Assembly: GCF_030689685.1 (NCBI RefSeq)
Contig: NZ_JAUYEY010000031.1
Span: 62,001-126,000 of the forward strand
DNA length: 64,000 nucleotides
Origin: Polaromonas sp.
Lineage (GTDB): Bacteria; Pseudomonadota; Gammaproteobacteria; Burkholderiales; Burkholderiaceae_C
Reading direction: 5' to 3'
Shown: positions 1-8,890 of the stretch, piece after piece
Numbering within the stretch: position 1 is the first letter of the stretch
Layout of the letters: each line of letters begins with the position of its first letter
Program-made: the position numbers and the translations under genes
The notes under the pieces: model-generated
What the model was told of the DNA's origin: nothing
The model's input: the letters and a program-made list of their open reading frames with translations, nothing else
Databases searched by the model: none

Positions 1-6
1 TGCCAT

Positions 7-990
7 ATGAAAACTCTTGATTTCGACTGGAAGCCGCTGGCGTTGGTCCCGCTGCTGGCCGTGTTGGTTTTTCCCTTCATCGGCTCCAGCTCCACCTGGC
101 TCACGCTGACGGTGGCGGGCCTGGCCATGGGCATGATCATCTTCATCATCGCCTCCGGCCTGACGCTGGTGTTCGGCTTGATGGACGTGCTCAATTTCGG
201 CCATGGGGTCTTCATCGCACTCGGTGCGTTTGTGGCTACCAGCGTGCTCGGCGCCATGAGCGACTGGACCGGTTCGCAGGAACTCTGGCGCAACCTGGTG
301 GCGGTGCTGCCGGCCATGCTGATTGCCATGCTGGTGGCGGGTGGCGTTGGCCTGGCGTTTGAGCGTTTCATCGTGCGGCCGGTGTATGGCCAGCATTTGA
401 AGCAGATCCTGATCACCATGGGCGGCATGATCATCGGCGAGGAGCTGATCAAGGTGATTTGGGGGCCGGCGCAAATTGCGCTGCCGCTGCCCGAAGGCAT
501 GCGCGGCTCGCTGCTGGTCGGCGATGCGGCGATTGAGAAATACCGCCTGATCGCCGTGGTGGTGGGCCTGGCCGTGTTTGCTGTGCTGGCCTGGACCTTG
601 GCACGCACCAAGATCGGCCTGCTGATTCGTGCTGGCGTGCAGGACCGTGAAATGGTCGAGTCGCTGGGCTACCGCATCAAACGCCTGTTTGTCGGCGTGT
701 TTGTGGTCGGCAGTGCGCTGGCCGGCCTGGGCGGCGTGATGTGGGGGCTGTACCAGCAGGGCGTGACGCCGCAGATGGGTGCCCAGGTCAATGTGCTGAT
801 TTTCATCGTCATCATCATCGGTGGCCTGGGCTCGACCGGCGGTGCGCTGATAGGTGCCTTGCTGGTCGGCCTGATGGCCAACTACACCGGTTTTCTGGCG
901 CCCAAGGTGGCGCTGTTCTCGAACATTGCGCTGATGGCCGCGGTGCTGCTGTGGCGGCCCCAGGGCATTTACCCCGTGACCAACCGCTGA
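7..990 (+). CDS. livH: branched-chain amino acid ABC transporter permease (LivH family)
   Basis: Multi-TM LivH-like protein (GLTLVFGLMDVLNFGHG), followed directly by a LivM-like gene. Confidence 0.9.
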   Translation: MKTLDFDWKPLALVPLLAVLVFPFIGSSSTWLTLTVAGLAMGMIIFIIASGLTLVFGLMDVLNFGHGVFIALGAFVATSVLGAMSDWTGSQELWRNLVAVLPAMLIAMLVAGGVGLAFERFIVRPVYGQHLKQILITMGGMIIGEELIKVIWGPAQIALPLPEGMRGSLLVGDAAIEKYRLIAVVVGLAVFAVLAWTLARTKIGLLIRAGVQDREMVESLGYRIKRLFVGVFVVGSALAGLGGVMWGLYQQGVTPQMGAQVNVLIFIVIIIGGLGSTGGALIGALLVGLMANYTGFLAPKVALFSNIALMAAVLLWRPQGIYPVTNR

Positions 991-1000
991 GGATGAGGCC

Positions 1001-2092
1001 ATGAACCCCTTCCTCACCCGCGTTCTTTCCAACGACTTTCCGCGCAGCCGCGTGCTGGCCGTCATTCTGGTGGGCCTGTTGCTGGCGCTGGCCTTTGCGC
1101 CGTTTATTTTTCCCGGCGTGAAGGCGCTCAACGTTGCGGCCAAGGTGCTGATTTTTATTGTGCTGGTGGCCAGCTTTGACTTGCTGCTGGGTTATACCGG
1201 CATCGTCAGTTTTGCGCACACCATGTTTTTTGGCATTGGTGCTTATGGCATCGCCGTAGCGACAACCCGCCTGGGGCCGACCTGGGAGGCGCTGGCAGCC
1301 GGGCTGCTGTCGTCGCTGGCCTTGTCCTTTGTGCTGTCGCTGCTGGTGGGTCTGTTTTCGCTGCGGGTCAAAGCCATCTTCTTTGCCATGATCACGCTGG
1401 CGGTGGCCTCGGCCTTCCAGACCCTGGCCTCGCAGTTGTCGGAGATCACCGGCGGCGAAGACGGCCTGAGCTTCAAGGTGCCCGAGCTGCTGTCGCCCAG
1501 CATGGAGTTTTTCGAGCAACCCTTTCTCGGTGTGTCCATCGACGGGCGTCTGCTGACCTACTACCTGCTGTTTGTGGTCACCGTGGTGCTGTTGCTGAGC
1601 CTGCTGCGCATCGTCAATTCACCGTTTGGCCGCGTGCTGCAGGCGATCCGCGAAAACGAGTTTCGCGCCGAAGCCATCGGTTACCGCGTGGTCGTCTACC
1701 GCACCACCTCCAGCGTGTTGTCGGCGCTGTTCGCCACGCTGGCCGGTGCCATGCTGGCACTCTGGCTGCGCTACAACGGGCCCGACACTTCGCTGTCGTT
1801 TGAAATCATGATCGACGTGCTGCTGATCGTCGTGATCGGCGGCATGGGCACGATTTACGGCTCCGCCATTGGCGCGGTGCTGTTTCTGGTGGCGCAAAGT
1901 TACCTGCAAGACCTGCTGCGCCTGGGCAGCGAAGCGGCCTCTGGCCTGCCCTGGCTGGCGGCCCTTCTTTCGCCCGACCGCTGGCTGCTCTGGCTGGGCC
2001 TGCTGTTTGTGTTGTCTGTCTATTACTTTCCCACTGGTGTGGTGGGGCGGCTGCGCGCCGCGCAAATCAACAAGTTAGCGAGGCGGTCGTAA
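1001..2092 (+). CDS. livM: branched-chain amino acid ABC transporter permease (LivM family)
   Basis: LivM motifs (SFDLLLGYTGIVSFAHTMFFGIGAY; IVVIGGMGTIYGSAIGA). Confidence 0.9.
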   Translation: MNPFLTRVLSNDFPRSRVLAVILVGLLLALAFAPFIFPGVKALNVAAKVLIFIVLVASFDLLLGYTGIVSFAHTMFFGIGAYGIAVATTRLGPTWEALAAGLLSSLALSFVLSLLVGLFSLRVKAIFFAMITLAVASAFQTLASQLSEITGGEDGLSFKVPELLSPSMEFFEQPFLGVSIDGRLLTYYLLFVVTVVLLLSLLRIVNSPFGRVLQAIRENEFRAEAIGYRVVVYRTTSSVLSALFATLAGAMLALWLRYNGPDTSLSFEIMIDVLLIVVIGGMGTIYGSAIGAVLFLVAQSYLQDLLRLGSEAASGLPWLAALLSPDRWLLWLGLLFVLSVYYFPTGVVGRLRAAQINKLARRS

Positions 2093-2148
2093 GGAGGTAG
2101 CAAATGGAAAAGCCTGAGTTCAGGCAACAACAAGCAGGAGACAACACC

Positions 2149-2772
2149 ATGATGAGCAAGACGTTTGGACACGGGGGTCGACAGACGGTGGCCGCGCTGG
2201 TGACGCTGGCTTTGAGCGCGGCAGGCGGGCTGGTGTCGGCAGCCGACATCGTGATCGCTCAGGTGGTGCCGCTGTCGGGCGTGCTGGCCAGCACCGGTCA
2301 CCAGATGGTGGTCGGCGGGAAAATCTACTTTGAGCACATCAACGCCCAGGGGTACCGCGAAACCGGCGGCGGCGCGCAGCTCTACAACATCTCGGTGGTG
2401 GACCCGGCCGAACTGGTCAAGCTGGCCGGCCTGAAAAACGCCCACGGCCTGGGCATCAGCCAGGTGGTGCCTTACCCCTTCATGCCCAACGCACCGGTGG
2501 TGCGCGAGTACCAGGCGCTGCTCAAGAAGTACGCGCCGAAGGAGCTTGTGAACTACACCAGCTTTGAGGAGTTTGTGGGTGCCAAGGTGCTGGTGGAAGC
2601 CTTGCGCCGCGCCGGCCCGAACCCGACGCGCGCCAAGGTGGTCAAGGCCCTGGAAGGCATGACCAGCTACGACACCGGCGGCGTGATCGTCAACTACTCG
2701 CCCAGCAACCGCATCGGCTCGCGTTATGTCGAGGTCACGGTGATCGGCAGCACCGGCAAGCTGCTGAAGTAA
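2149..2772 (+). pseudogene. Liv-type periplasmic substrate-binding protein with large in-frame internal deletion
   Basis: Signal peptide and N-terminus (ADIVIAQVVPLSG...FEHINAQG) joined directly to C-terminal half (YRETGGGAQLYNISVVDPAELVKL...); about 207 aa versus about 370-390 aa for the family. Confidence 0.75.
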
Positions 2773-2819
2773 CACCGCCCGCGGTACGCACAACAACAGA
2801 TCACAGAGAGTCCTGTCCA

Positions 2820-3707
2820 ATGTCCTTCACGTCGCATTACCTGAGCTGCGCCGGCCGCGAAATCCATTACACCGAATGGGGCTCGCAGCACAGCGCCACC
2901 GTGATCGCCTGGCATGGGCTGGCGCGCACCGGGCGCGACATGGACGAACTGGCGGCACACCTGAGCACGCGTTACCGCGTGATCTGCCCCGACACGATTG
3001 GCCGTGGCCTGAGCCAGTGGAGCCCGGACCCGGCCAAGGAGTACCAGCTCGCGTTTTACGCGCGTATTGCGGCTGAGCTTTTTGACCAGTTGAAGATAGA
3101 GCGCGCGCACTGGGTCGGCACCTCCATGGGTGGTGCCATCGGTTTGGTCTGCGCGTCGGGCTTGTTCGAGCCCAGCCTGAAAGCCCGCATCCAGAGTCTG
3201 GTGCTCAACGACACCGCGCCAAAAATTGCCGACGCGGCGATACAGCGCATACGCTCTTACGCCGGCAACCCGCCGGCCTTTGACACCGTGCGCGAGCTCG
3301 AAGCCTTCTTGCGCCAGGTTTACAAGCCCTATGGCTGGCTCAGCGATGCGCAGTGGCGGCGGCTGACTGAAACCTCAACACGCCGCCTGCCCAATGGCCA
3401 GGTCACGCCGCACTACGACCCGGCGATGGTGCAGCAGTTCACGCACCACCCCGACGACTACCTGATCTGGGACCACTACGACGCGCTGAGTATTCCGGTG
3501 CTGTGCCTGCGCGGCGCCGACTCCGACCTGGTGCTGCGTGAGACCACAGCCGAGATGCTGATACGCGGCCCCGGAGCGCAGGGCTTGACGCAAGTGGTAG
3601 AGATCGAAGGCTGCGGCCATGCGCCAGCACTCAATGTGCCGGATCAGCTCGAGCGGGTATCGGGGTTTATCAAGGCGGCCAGCCGGGCCGGGGTTGCTAC
3701 TGAATAG
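2820..3707 (+). CDS. alpha/beta hydrolase
   Basis: GTSMGG nucleophile elbow, HG motif (AWHGLARTGRDMDEL), C-terminal GCGHAP. Confidence 0.85.
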   Translation: MSFTSHYLSCAGREIHYTEWGSQHSATVIAWHGLARTGRDMDELAAHLSTRYRVICPDTIGRGLSQWSPDPAKEYQLAFYARIAAELFDQLKIERAHWVGTSMGGAIGLVCASGLFEPSLKARIQSLVLNDTAPKIADAAIQRIRSYAGNPPAFDTVRELEAFLRQVYKPYGWLSDAQWRRLTETSTRRLPNGQVTPHYDPAMVQQFTHHPDDYLIWDHYDALSIPVLCLRGADSDLVLRETTAEMLIRGPGAQGLTQVVEIEGCGHAPALNVPDQLERVSGFIKAASRAGVATE

Positions 3708-3755
3708 ATAGCTGCTTGTGCCCGCTGGCTATGGGCTGGAGGCCGATTTGATGCC
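3694..3755 (-). repeat. dispersed palindromic repeat (family A), copy
   Basis: Reverse complement GGCCTCCAGCCCATAGCCAGCGGGCACAAGCAGCTATCTATTCAGTAGC matches family consensus. Confidence 0.8.
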
Positions 3756-3805
3756 CAAACGGCGCGTTTGGCTTGTGATTGCGGGCTTGACCCACCATCC
3801 AGGAG

Positions 3806-4261
3806 TCAGGTCTCGTTGATGTAGCCGCGCGCCATGGCACCTGCCTGGTCGTCGAAAATGGCCATCGCGGTTGTCATGCGTTTGAAACCCAGCTTGCGGT
3901 AAAAGCCTTCTTTGCCGGGAACCGCGTAAAGAATGATCTTGCGGTGACCGCAGGACAGGTTCACCAGATGGCTGACGATCTCCTTGCCGAGGCCGGTGCC
4001 CTGGTGGCTGGGCAACACGGCGATGTCGCAGATGTAAGCGCAGTCCACGCCGTCAGCCAGCACGCGGCCCACGCCGACGAGTTTTCCGTTTTCATGGACG
4101 AAGCAGCGGAACATGCTGTGGGTGAAGACGGTTTGCAGGCTGGCAGGACTCTTGTTGCCTAAAGGCGTCGCTGCATACAACGCGGAAAGTTCGTTCCAGT
4201 CGATGTCCGTTAACTGATCGGTCCAAATGAAGGGCATACTTTTTTGGATAAAGCTTGACAT
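3806..4261 (-). CDS. GNAT family N-acetyltransferase
   Basis: CDIAVLPSHQGTGLGKEIVSHL acetyl-CoA binding motif; start chosen at MSSFIQK. Confidence 0.85.
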   Translation of the reverse strand: MSSFIQKSMPFIWTDQLTDIDWNELSALYAATPLGNKSPASLQTVFTHSMFRCFVHENGKLVGVGRVLADGVDCAYICDIAVLPSHQGTGLGKEIVSHLVNLSCGHRKIILYAVPGKEGFYRKLGFKRMTTAMAIFDDQAGAMARGYINET

Positions 4262-4356
4262 TTTAGCTGAGCAGCCCGCGCCGGCAGGACACGCATGGCC
4301 CAGGATGAAATGAACGCCATGAGCGCCATGCCGATGTGGGTCCAATCGAATGATGG

Positions 4357-4366
4357 GTTAGGCCGC
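4357..4366 (-). other. attC-like simple site (R'' core GCGGCCTAAC...)
   Basis: Minus-strand GCGGCCTAACCCATCATTCGATTGGACC at the stop of the GNAT ORF; exact 10-bp complement of the core at 4848-4857. Confidence 0.55.
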
Positions 4367-4828
4367 ACTCTCGGGCAGCCGAAGTTCCATGAACAGGCTG
4401 TGCGGGTCTTCTTTGTAGTTGGCGAATGGGCCTGACTCTTGGAAGCCTGCACTCCTGTACAACTGCTGTGCAGCCAAGAACGCGGGATGCGTGCCAGTCT
4501 CCAGGCTGACCAGGCTATACCTGCGTTGTCTTGCGGTCTCGATGATTCGATGGAGTACTGCACGGCCAGCGCCGCGGCCGCGAAGCTTTTGCGGCGTGCG
4601 CATGGACTTTATTTCTCCATGCCTTGAAGTCAACTCCTTCAGTGCGCCACACCCGAGCAACAGGTCGTCGTCCCAGACGGTCCAGAAGGTGATGTCTGGA
4701 GACTTTAACTTTGACAGATCCAGGGCGAACACCTGCTCGGGCGGGCTCAACTCGTACATGTTTGCCAAGTGCTCGCTCAGGAGTTCTTGGATTGCAGGGC
4801 GGGAGAGGTCGTCGAATTCTATTCGCAT
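4358..4828 (-). CDS. GNAT family N-acetyltransferase (possible integron gene cassette)
   Basis: GEIKSMRTPQKLRGRGAGRAVLHRIIETARQR motif; flanked by 10-bp inverted GTTAGGCCGC/GCGGCCTAAC. Confidence 0.8.
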   Translation of the reverse strand: MRIEFDDLSRPAIQELLSEHLANMYELSPPEQVFALDLSKLKSPDITFWTVWDDDLLLGCGALKELTSRHGEIKSMRTPQKLRGRGAGRAVLHRIIETARQRRYSLVSLETGTHPAFLAAQQLYRSAGFQESGPFANYKEDPHSLFMELRLPESAA

Positions 4829-4847
4829 GATGTAGGTGTCGTATTGA

Positions 4848-4869
4848 GCGGCCTAACGTTGAGTTATAC
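4848..4869 (-). other. attC-like right-hand simple site (GTATAACTCAACGTTAGGCCGC)
   Basis: Fits L'-spacer-R' form with GTTRRRY core (GTTAGGC). Confidence 0.55.
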
Positions 4870-5484
4870 GTTCTTCAGTTGCTCCCATACGGCTACCGAA
4901 AAATGTGGGGAAACTGGTGCTGGATCAGCAATGAAACCATTGCTCTGCTTAATGGAACTCGGAAGATCCCACAAGCCATGCCGCTTGCCGACAATAACCC
5001 TACTACCCGCCTGCATCTGGGGTAGAACGACCTCAATTAGCCAACGCCGAGTGAACTGAGCAGAGTGAAGCTTCTTGATGAGTCTTCGATTGTCGGGTTC
5101 TTCGCTGATCTTCGGACTGCGATAAGCGCAAGCATTGACTATCGCAGCCTTGCCGCTGAAGACCAATTCCGAATAGTTGATACCTCGATAGTACGGCGCA
5201 ACTTCCTGCCAGTCTGCTTCCGCCGGAAATGAAAGGCGCTTCAAATATCGGTCCGCTGCACCAATCGCAGCAAACTCGCCAGGCGTAACGCTTGCGCTGT
5301 AGCCCCCATTCGCGGCCAAGACAATAATCTTTGCGTTCTCTATGTCACCCACGAACGCTGGCGGTGGAAAGTCAAGATTGAACGTATGCGGCTCTCTACC
5401 AAGCAAGTCTTCGTCATCTGGATGCGCCCATCCTTGCTTTGTCTGCCGCACCTTTGACCAGTATCCGGAAAGATCGATGCTCAC
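4864..5484 (-). CDS. hypothetical protein, possibly uracil-DNA-glycosylase-like fold (possible cassette ORF)
   Basis: 206-aa ORF with FVGDIENAKIIVLAANGGY; visibly lower GC than flanks. Confidence 0.6.
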   Translation of the reverse strand: MSIDLSGYWSKVRQTKQGWAHPDDEDLLGREPHTFNLDFPPPAFVGDIENAKIIVLAANGGYSASVTPGEFAAIGAADRYLKRLSFPAEADWQEVAPYYRGINYSELVFSGKAAIVNACAYRSPKISEEPDNRRLIKKLHSAQFTRRWLIEVVLPQMQAGSRVIVGKRHGLWDLPSSIKQSNGFIADPAPVSPHFSVAVWEQLKNV

Positions 5485-5546
5485 TTGCTTGCCCTTGACG
5501 TAAAAAGTAATGTATCCCGCAAGAGCAGCGGTATAACTTGGCGGCT

Positions 5547-5573
5547 GCGGTCTAACTCAGACACCGAGTTATG
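5547..5573 (-). other. attC-like site (CATAACTCGGTGTCTGAGTTAGACCGC)
   Basis: GTTAGAC matches GTTRRRY; AACTC...GAGTT inverted repeat. Confidence 0.45.
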
Positions 5574-5709
5574 GTTCAAGGGCTTGTCACGAAACAGTTT
5601 TTTGAACATCGCGTCTTCCTCGCAGATCGATAAAAGGCCGTCAAATACCGCACGATTCTAGGCTGGGCAAGGGGGCGGGCGCATCCTGCGAAAGAAGGGG
5701 ATAAAACCC

Positions 5710-5943
5710 TCAAAAATGCGGCGGCAAGTCATCCCGCAAACTGCGCACCGCACCCACACCACCCTCCACCGGCGCCTGCTGTTTCAAATCGGCGATCTCG
5801 CGGATCAGGGCGTCGATTTGTTGTTGCTGGCGCACGATGACGCTGTCGAGTTTGTCGAGCAGGTCTTCGGTGAAGGAGGCCTTGATCTCGAGCTCGGTCA
5901 GGCGCTGGTCTGTCGTGGCGTTTGTGTTGCTGCTGGGTTCCAT
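5710..5943 (-). CDS. slyX: SlyX family protein
   Basis: Short coiled coil: RLTELEIKASFTEDLLDKLDSVIVRQQQQIDAL...LPPHF. Confidence 0.85.
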   Translation of the reverse strand: MEPSSNTNATTDQRLTELEIKASFTEDLLDKLDSVIVRQQQQIDALIREIADLKQQAPVEGGVGAVRSLRDDLPPHF

Positions 5944-5963
5944 GGCGCTATTGGACAGGATTT

Positions 5964-6197
5964 TTAGGGCGACCTTAGCGCTGCATTGACCAGCGCTTCA
6001 TCGGGCGCCGCAAACACTGTGTTGTGGCGTTCGGTCAGCGGGCCTCCTCCGGGAAAAACTTCACCACCGGGGCCGTAACCCACCGCCTTGAACTTCCACA
6101 CGCTGCCGATGCGCTTGAGGTTGCCGACGTGGCCCTGCTGGCTGTGCATCACGCGCCAGACACCGTCGTTGAGTGGGCTGAGCAGGAATTCAGGCAT
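5964..6197 (-). CDS. conserved hypothetical protein
   Basis: 77-aa ORF MPEFLLSPLNDGVWRVMHSQQGHVGNLKRIG..., adjacent to slyX. Confidence 0.6.
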   Translation of the reverse strand: MPEFLLSPLNDGVWRVMHSQQGHVGNLKRIGSVWKFKAVGYGPGGEVFPGGGPLTERHNTVFAAPDEALVNAALRSP

Positions 6198-6284
6198 CAG
6201 TGCGCCCCTCGTCGGTCGCTGAAAGTTTTCGCCTTGCCCCGACAAAACCGATCACTTCCATTTGTTTCATCAAGCATAAAAAAG

Positions 6285-6332
6285 ATGCTAGCCCATGCTG
6301 GACGGACGCGAGCAGCTATCAAAAACAGAGCG
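6285..6332 (+). repeat. dispersed palindromic repeat (family A), copy
   Basis: GCTAGCCCATGCTGGACGGACGCGAGCAGCTATCAAAAACAGAGC. Confidence 0.75.
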
Positions 6333-6344
6333 CCTATTGCCTGC

Positions 6345-7448
6345 TTACTGCTTGGCACCTAGCGCCAGCGCCGCAGCGCGTGACGCGGCCAACGCTTGCG
6401 CATCCGGCGCGGCCCGCGTAGGCCAGCCGGCCAGGTGCTGCTCGGCGATGTCGCCCAGCGCCTCAAGCCATTCGGGGCTGTTGTTGAGGCAGGCGATGTA
6501 GCTGAAGCTTGTGCCGCCGGCGTGCAGAAAGGCTTCGCGCGCTTCCATGCTGATTTCTTCCAGCGTTTCCAGGCAGTCACCGGTGAAGCCTGGGCACATC
6601 ACATCGACGCTGTGGGTGCCGGCCTGCGCCAGCGCCACCAGGGTCGGCTCGGTATAGGGTTCCAGCCATTTGGCCTTGCCGAAGCGCGACTGGAAGGTCA
6701 CCACGTATTGATCCTTCGCCAGACCCAGCGCTTCGGCCAGCAGGCGCCCGGTTTTGTGGCACTCGCAGTGGTAAGGGTCGCCCAGATGCAGTGTGCGTTC
6801 GGGCACGCCGTGAAAACTCATGACCAGTTTGTCGGCCCGGCCCTGTGCGGCCCAATGCGCACGCACGCGTGCCGCCAGCGCTGTCATGTAGCCTGGGTGG
6901 TCGTGGTAGTTGTTGACAAAACGCAGCTCGGGAATGCGCCGCACTTTGGCGGCCCAGCTGTACACCGCGTCGAACACGCTGGCGGTGCTGGTGCCGCTGT
7001 ATTGCGGGTAGGCCGGCAGCACCAGAATACGCGTGGCGCCTTCGGCCTTGAGTGCATCGAGTTGCGAGGCGATCGACGGGTTGCCGTAACGCATGGCGTA
7101 AGACACGGCGACGTGGTGGCCACGCGCGCCCAGCGTGTTGCCCAGCGCTGCCGCTTGTGCCGCAGTCCACACCTTGAGCGGGGAGCCTTCCGCCGTCCAG
7201 ATGCTGGCATATTTGGCCGCCGACTTTTTGGGCCGCACGCGCAGAATGATGCCGTGCAGGACCAGCCACCAGACGGCTTTGGGAATCTCGATCACACGGT
7301 GGTCGCTGAGGAACTGCGCCAGGTAGGGGCGCAGCGCGGCGGCCGTCGGTGCATCGGGCGTGCCGAGGTTGCAATACAACACGGCGGTGGCCGATGCGGC
7401 TTTTGCGGGCTGGCCGTGCGTGAAGGGTGGTTCGGGGGCGAAAGTCAT
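6345..7448 (-). CDS. hemH: ferrochelatase
   Basis: [52 protein letters not shown]. Confidence 0.95.
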   Translation of the reverse strand: MTFAPEPPFTHGQPAKAASATAVLYCNLGTPDAPTAAALRPYLAQFLSDHRVIEIPKAVWWLVLHGIILRVRPKKSAAKYASIWTAEGSPLKVWTAAQAAALGNTLGARGHHVAVSYAMRYGNPSIASQLDALKAEGATRILVLPAYPQYSGTSTASVFDAVYSWAAKVRRIPELRFVNNYHDHPGYMTALAARVRAHWAAQGRADKLVMSFHGVPERTLHLGDPYHCECHKTGRLLAEALGLAKDQYVVTFQSRFGKAKWLEPYTEPTLVALAQAGTHSVDVMCPGFTGDCLETLEEISMEAREAFLHAGGTSFSYIACLNNSPEWLEALGDIAEQHLAGWPTRAAPDAQALAASRAAALALGAKQ

Positions 7449-7467
7449 GGGTTATTCTCCCCTACCT

Positions 7468-8178
7468 ATGCTTGACCTGACAATTATTAAAGCCATATCC
7501 ATTGACCTTGACGATACCCTCTGGCCCGTGTGGCCCGCCATAGAGCGGGCCGAGGCCGCACTCGATGAATGGCTGGGCCGCCACGCGCCCATGACCGCCG
7601 CCATGTTTGCCAACCCCACCGCCAGGCACGATATCCGCGAACAGATCGTGCGAACCCGGCCCGAACTCAAACACAACCTCAGCGCGATCCGGCGCGAGGC
7701 GATCCGTCTGGCGCTGTACCGCTCCAAGGAAAATCCGCTGCTGGCCGACGACGCCTTCGAGGTTTTTTTTGCGGCACGCCACGAAGTCACGCTGTTTGAC
7801 GACGCGCTGATGGCGCTCGAATTTTTGTCCTCGCGTTACCCGGTGGTGGCCTTGTCCAACGGCAATGCCGACATCCAGCGCGTCGGGCTTGACAAGTATT
7901 TCCGGGCCGCGATCAGCGCGCAGCAGTTCGGCGTGGGCAAGCCGGACCCGCGGATCTTTCATGCGGCGGCCGGCGCCGTGGAGGTGCCGGCGCACAACGT
8001 GCTGCATGTGGGCGACGACGCCACGCTGGACGTGCTGGGCGGGCTCAATGCCGGCATGCAGACCGCCTGGATCAACCGGCTGGACCATTTGTGGACGCAT
8101 GATGCCTCGCCGCACGAAACCGTGACCAGCCTGACCGAGTTGTGCGACCTGTTCAAGGCCGCAGAGGCGCAGGCATGA
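7468..8178 (+). CDS. HAD family hydrolase
   Basis: ISIDLDDTLWPVWP, VVALSNGNADI, GKPDPRIF, HVGDDATLDVLGG. Confidence 0.9.
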   Translation: MLDLTIIKAISIDLDDTLWPVWPAIERAEAALDEWLGRHAPMTAAMFANPTARHDIREQIVRTRPELKHNLSAIRREAIRLALYRSKENPLLADDAFEVFFAARHEVTLFDDALMALEFLSSRYPVVALSNGNADIQRVGLDKYFRAAISAQQFGVGKPDPRIFHAAAGAVEVPAHNVLHVGDDATLDVLGGLNAGMQTAWINRLDHLWTHDASPHETVTSLTELCDLFKAAEAQA

Positions 8179-8813
8179 CCTTGAAGATTTACGGCATCGC
8201 CGCCTCGCGCACCTCGCGCCCGCTGTGGGCCGCGCAGGAACTGGGCCTGGCGTACGAACACATCGCGCAGGTCTACGAAGGCGGCGCCACGCGCACGCCA
8301 GCGTTTCTGGCGCTCAACCCCAACGGCCACATCCCGGTGATCGACGACGACGGCATCGTGGTGTGGGAGTCCATGGCCTGCGCGCTCTACCTCGCGGAAC
8401 GTTTCACTGGCCCGGACGGCCAGTCGCTGGCGGCGCAGAACCATGCCGAACGCGCCGAGATCCTGCGCTGGACCTTCTGGGCCGTGACCGAGTGCGAAAA
8501 AGACGCGCTGACTTTCCTGATGCACCGCGTGGCGATGGCTGAAGAACGCCGCAAGCCGGAACTGGCGCTGCAAGCCGACCGACGCCTCGCACCAGTGTTG
8601 CAGGTGCTGGAGCAACACCTGCAGGGCCGCAGCTATATTGCCGGCGACCGTTTCACCGTGGCCGACATCTGCGTGGCTTCGGTGCTGGCCTGGGCCCAGC
8701 GCGCCGACGCGATGGCTGCTTGCCCGCGTGTGGGCGAGTGGCTGGAGCGCTGCCTGGCACGGCCCGCGCAACTGCAGGTGCGTGTGATGGCACGCAACCG
8801 GGTCAAGACCTGA
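8175..8813 (+). CDS. glutathione S-transferase family protein
   Basis: MTLKIYGIAASRTSRPLWAAQELGLAYEHI...NPNGHIPVIDDDG; ATGA overlap with preceding stop. Confidence 0.9.
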   Translation: MTLKIYGIAASRTSRPLWAAQELGLAYEHIAQVYEGGATRTPAFLALNPNGHIPVIDDDGIVVWESMACALYLAERFTGPDGQSLAAQNHAERAEILRWTFWAVTECEKDALTFLMHRVAMAEERRKPELALQADRRLAPVLQVLEQHLQGRSYIAGDRFTVADICVASVLAWAQRADAMAACPRVGEWLERCLARPAQLQVRVMARNRVKT

Positions 8814-8837
8814 GTTCCCGTAGATTTACAAGCAAAA

Positions 8838-8890
8838 GAGGCCTCCAGCCCTTATCGGGCGGGCGCTAGCAGCTATTTATTTGATAGCAT
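8838..8890 (+). repeat. dispersed palindromic repeat (family A), copy overlapping the 3' end of hpnE
   Basis: GGCCTCCAGCCCTTATCGGGCGGGCGCTAGCAGCTATTTATTTGATAGC. Confidence 0.85.
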
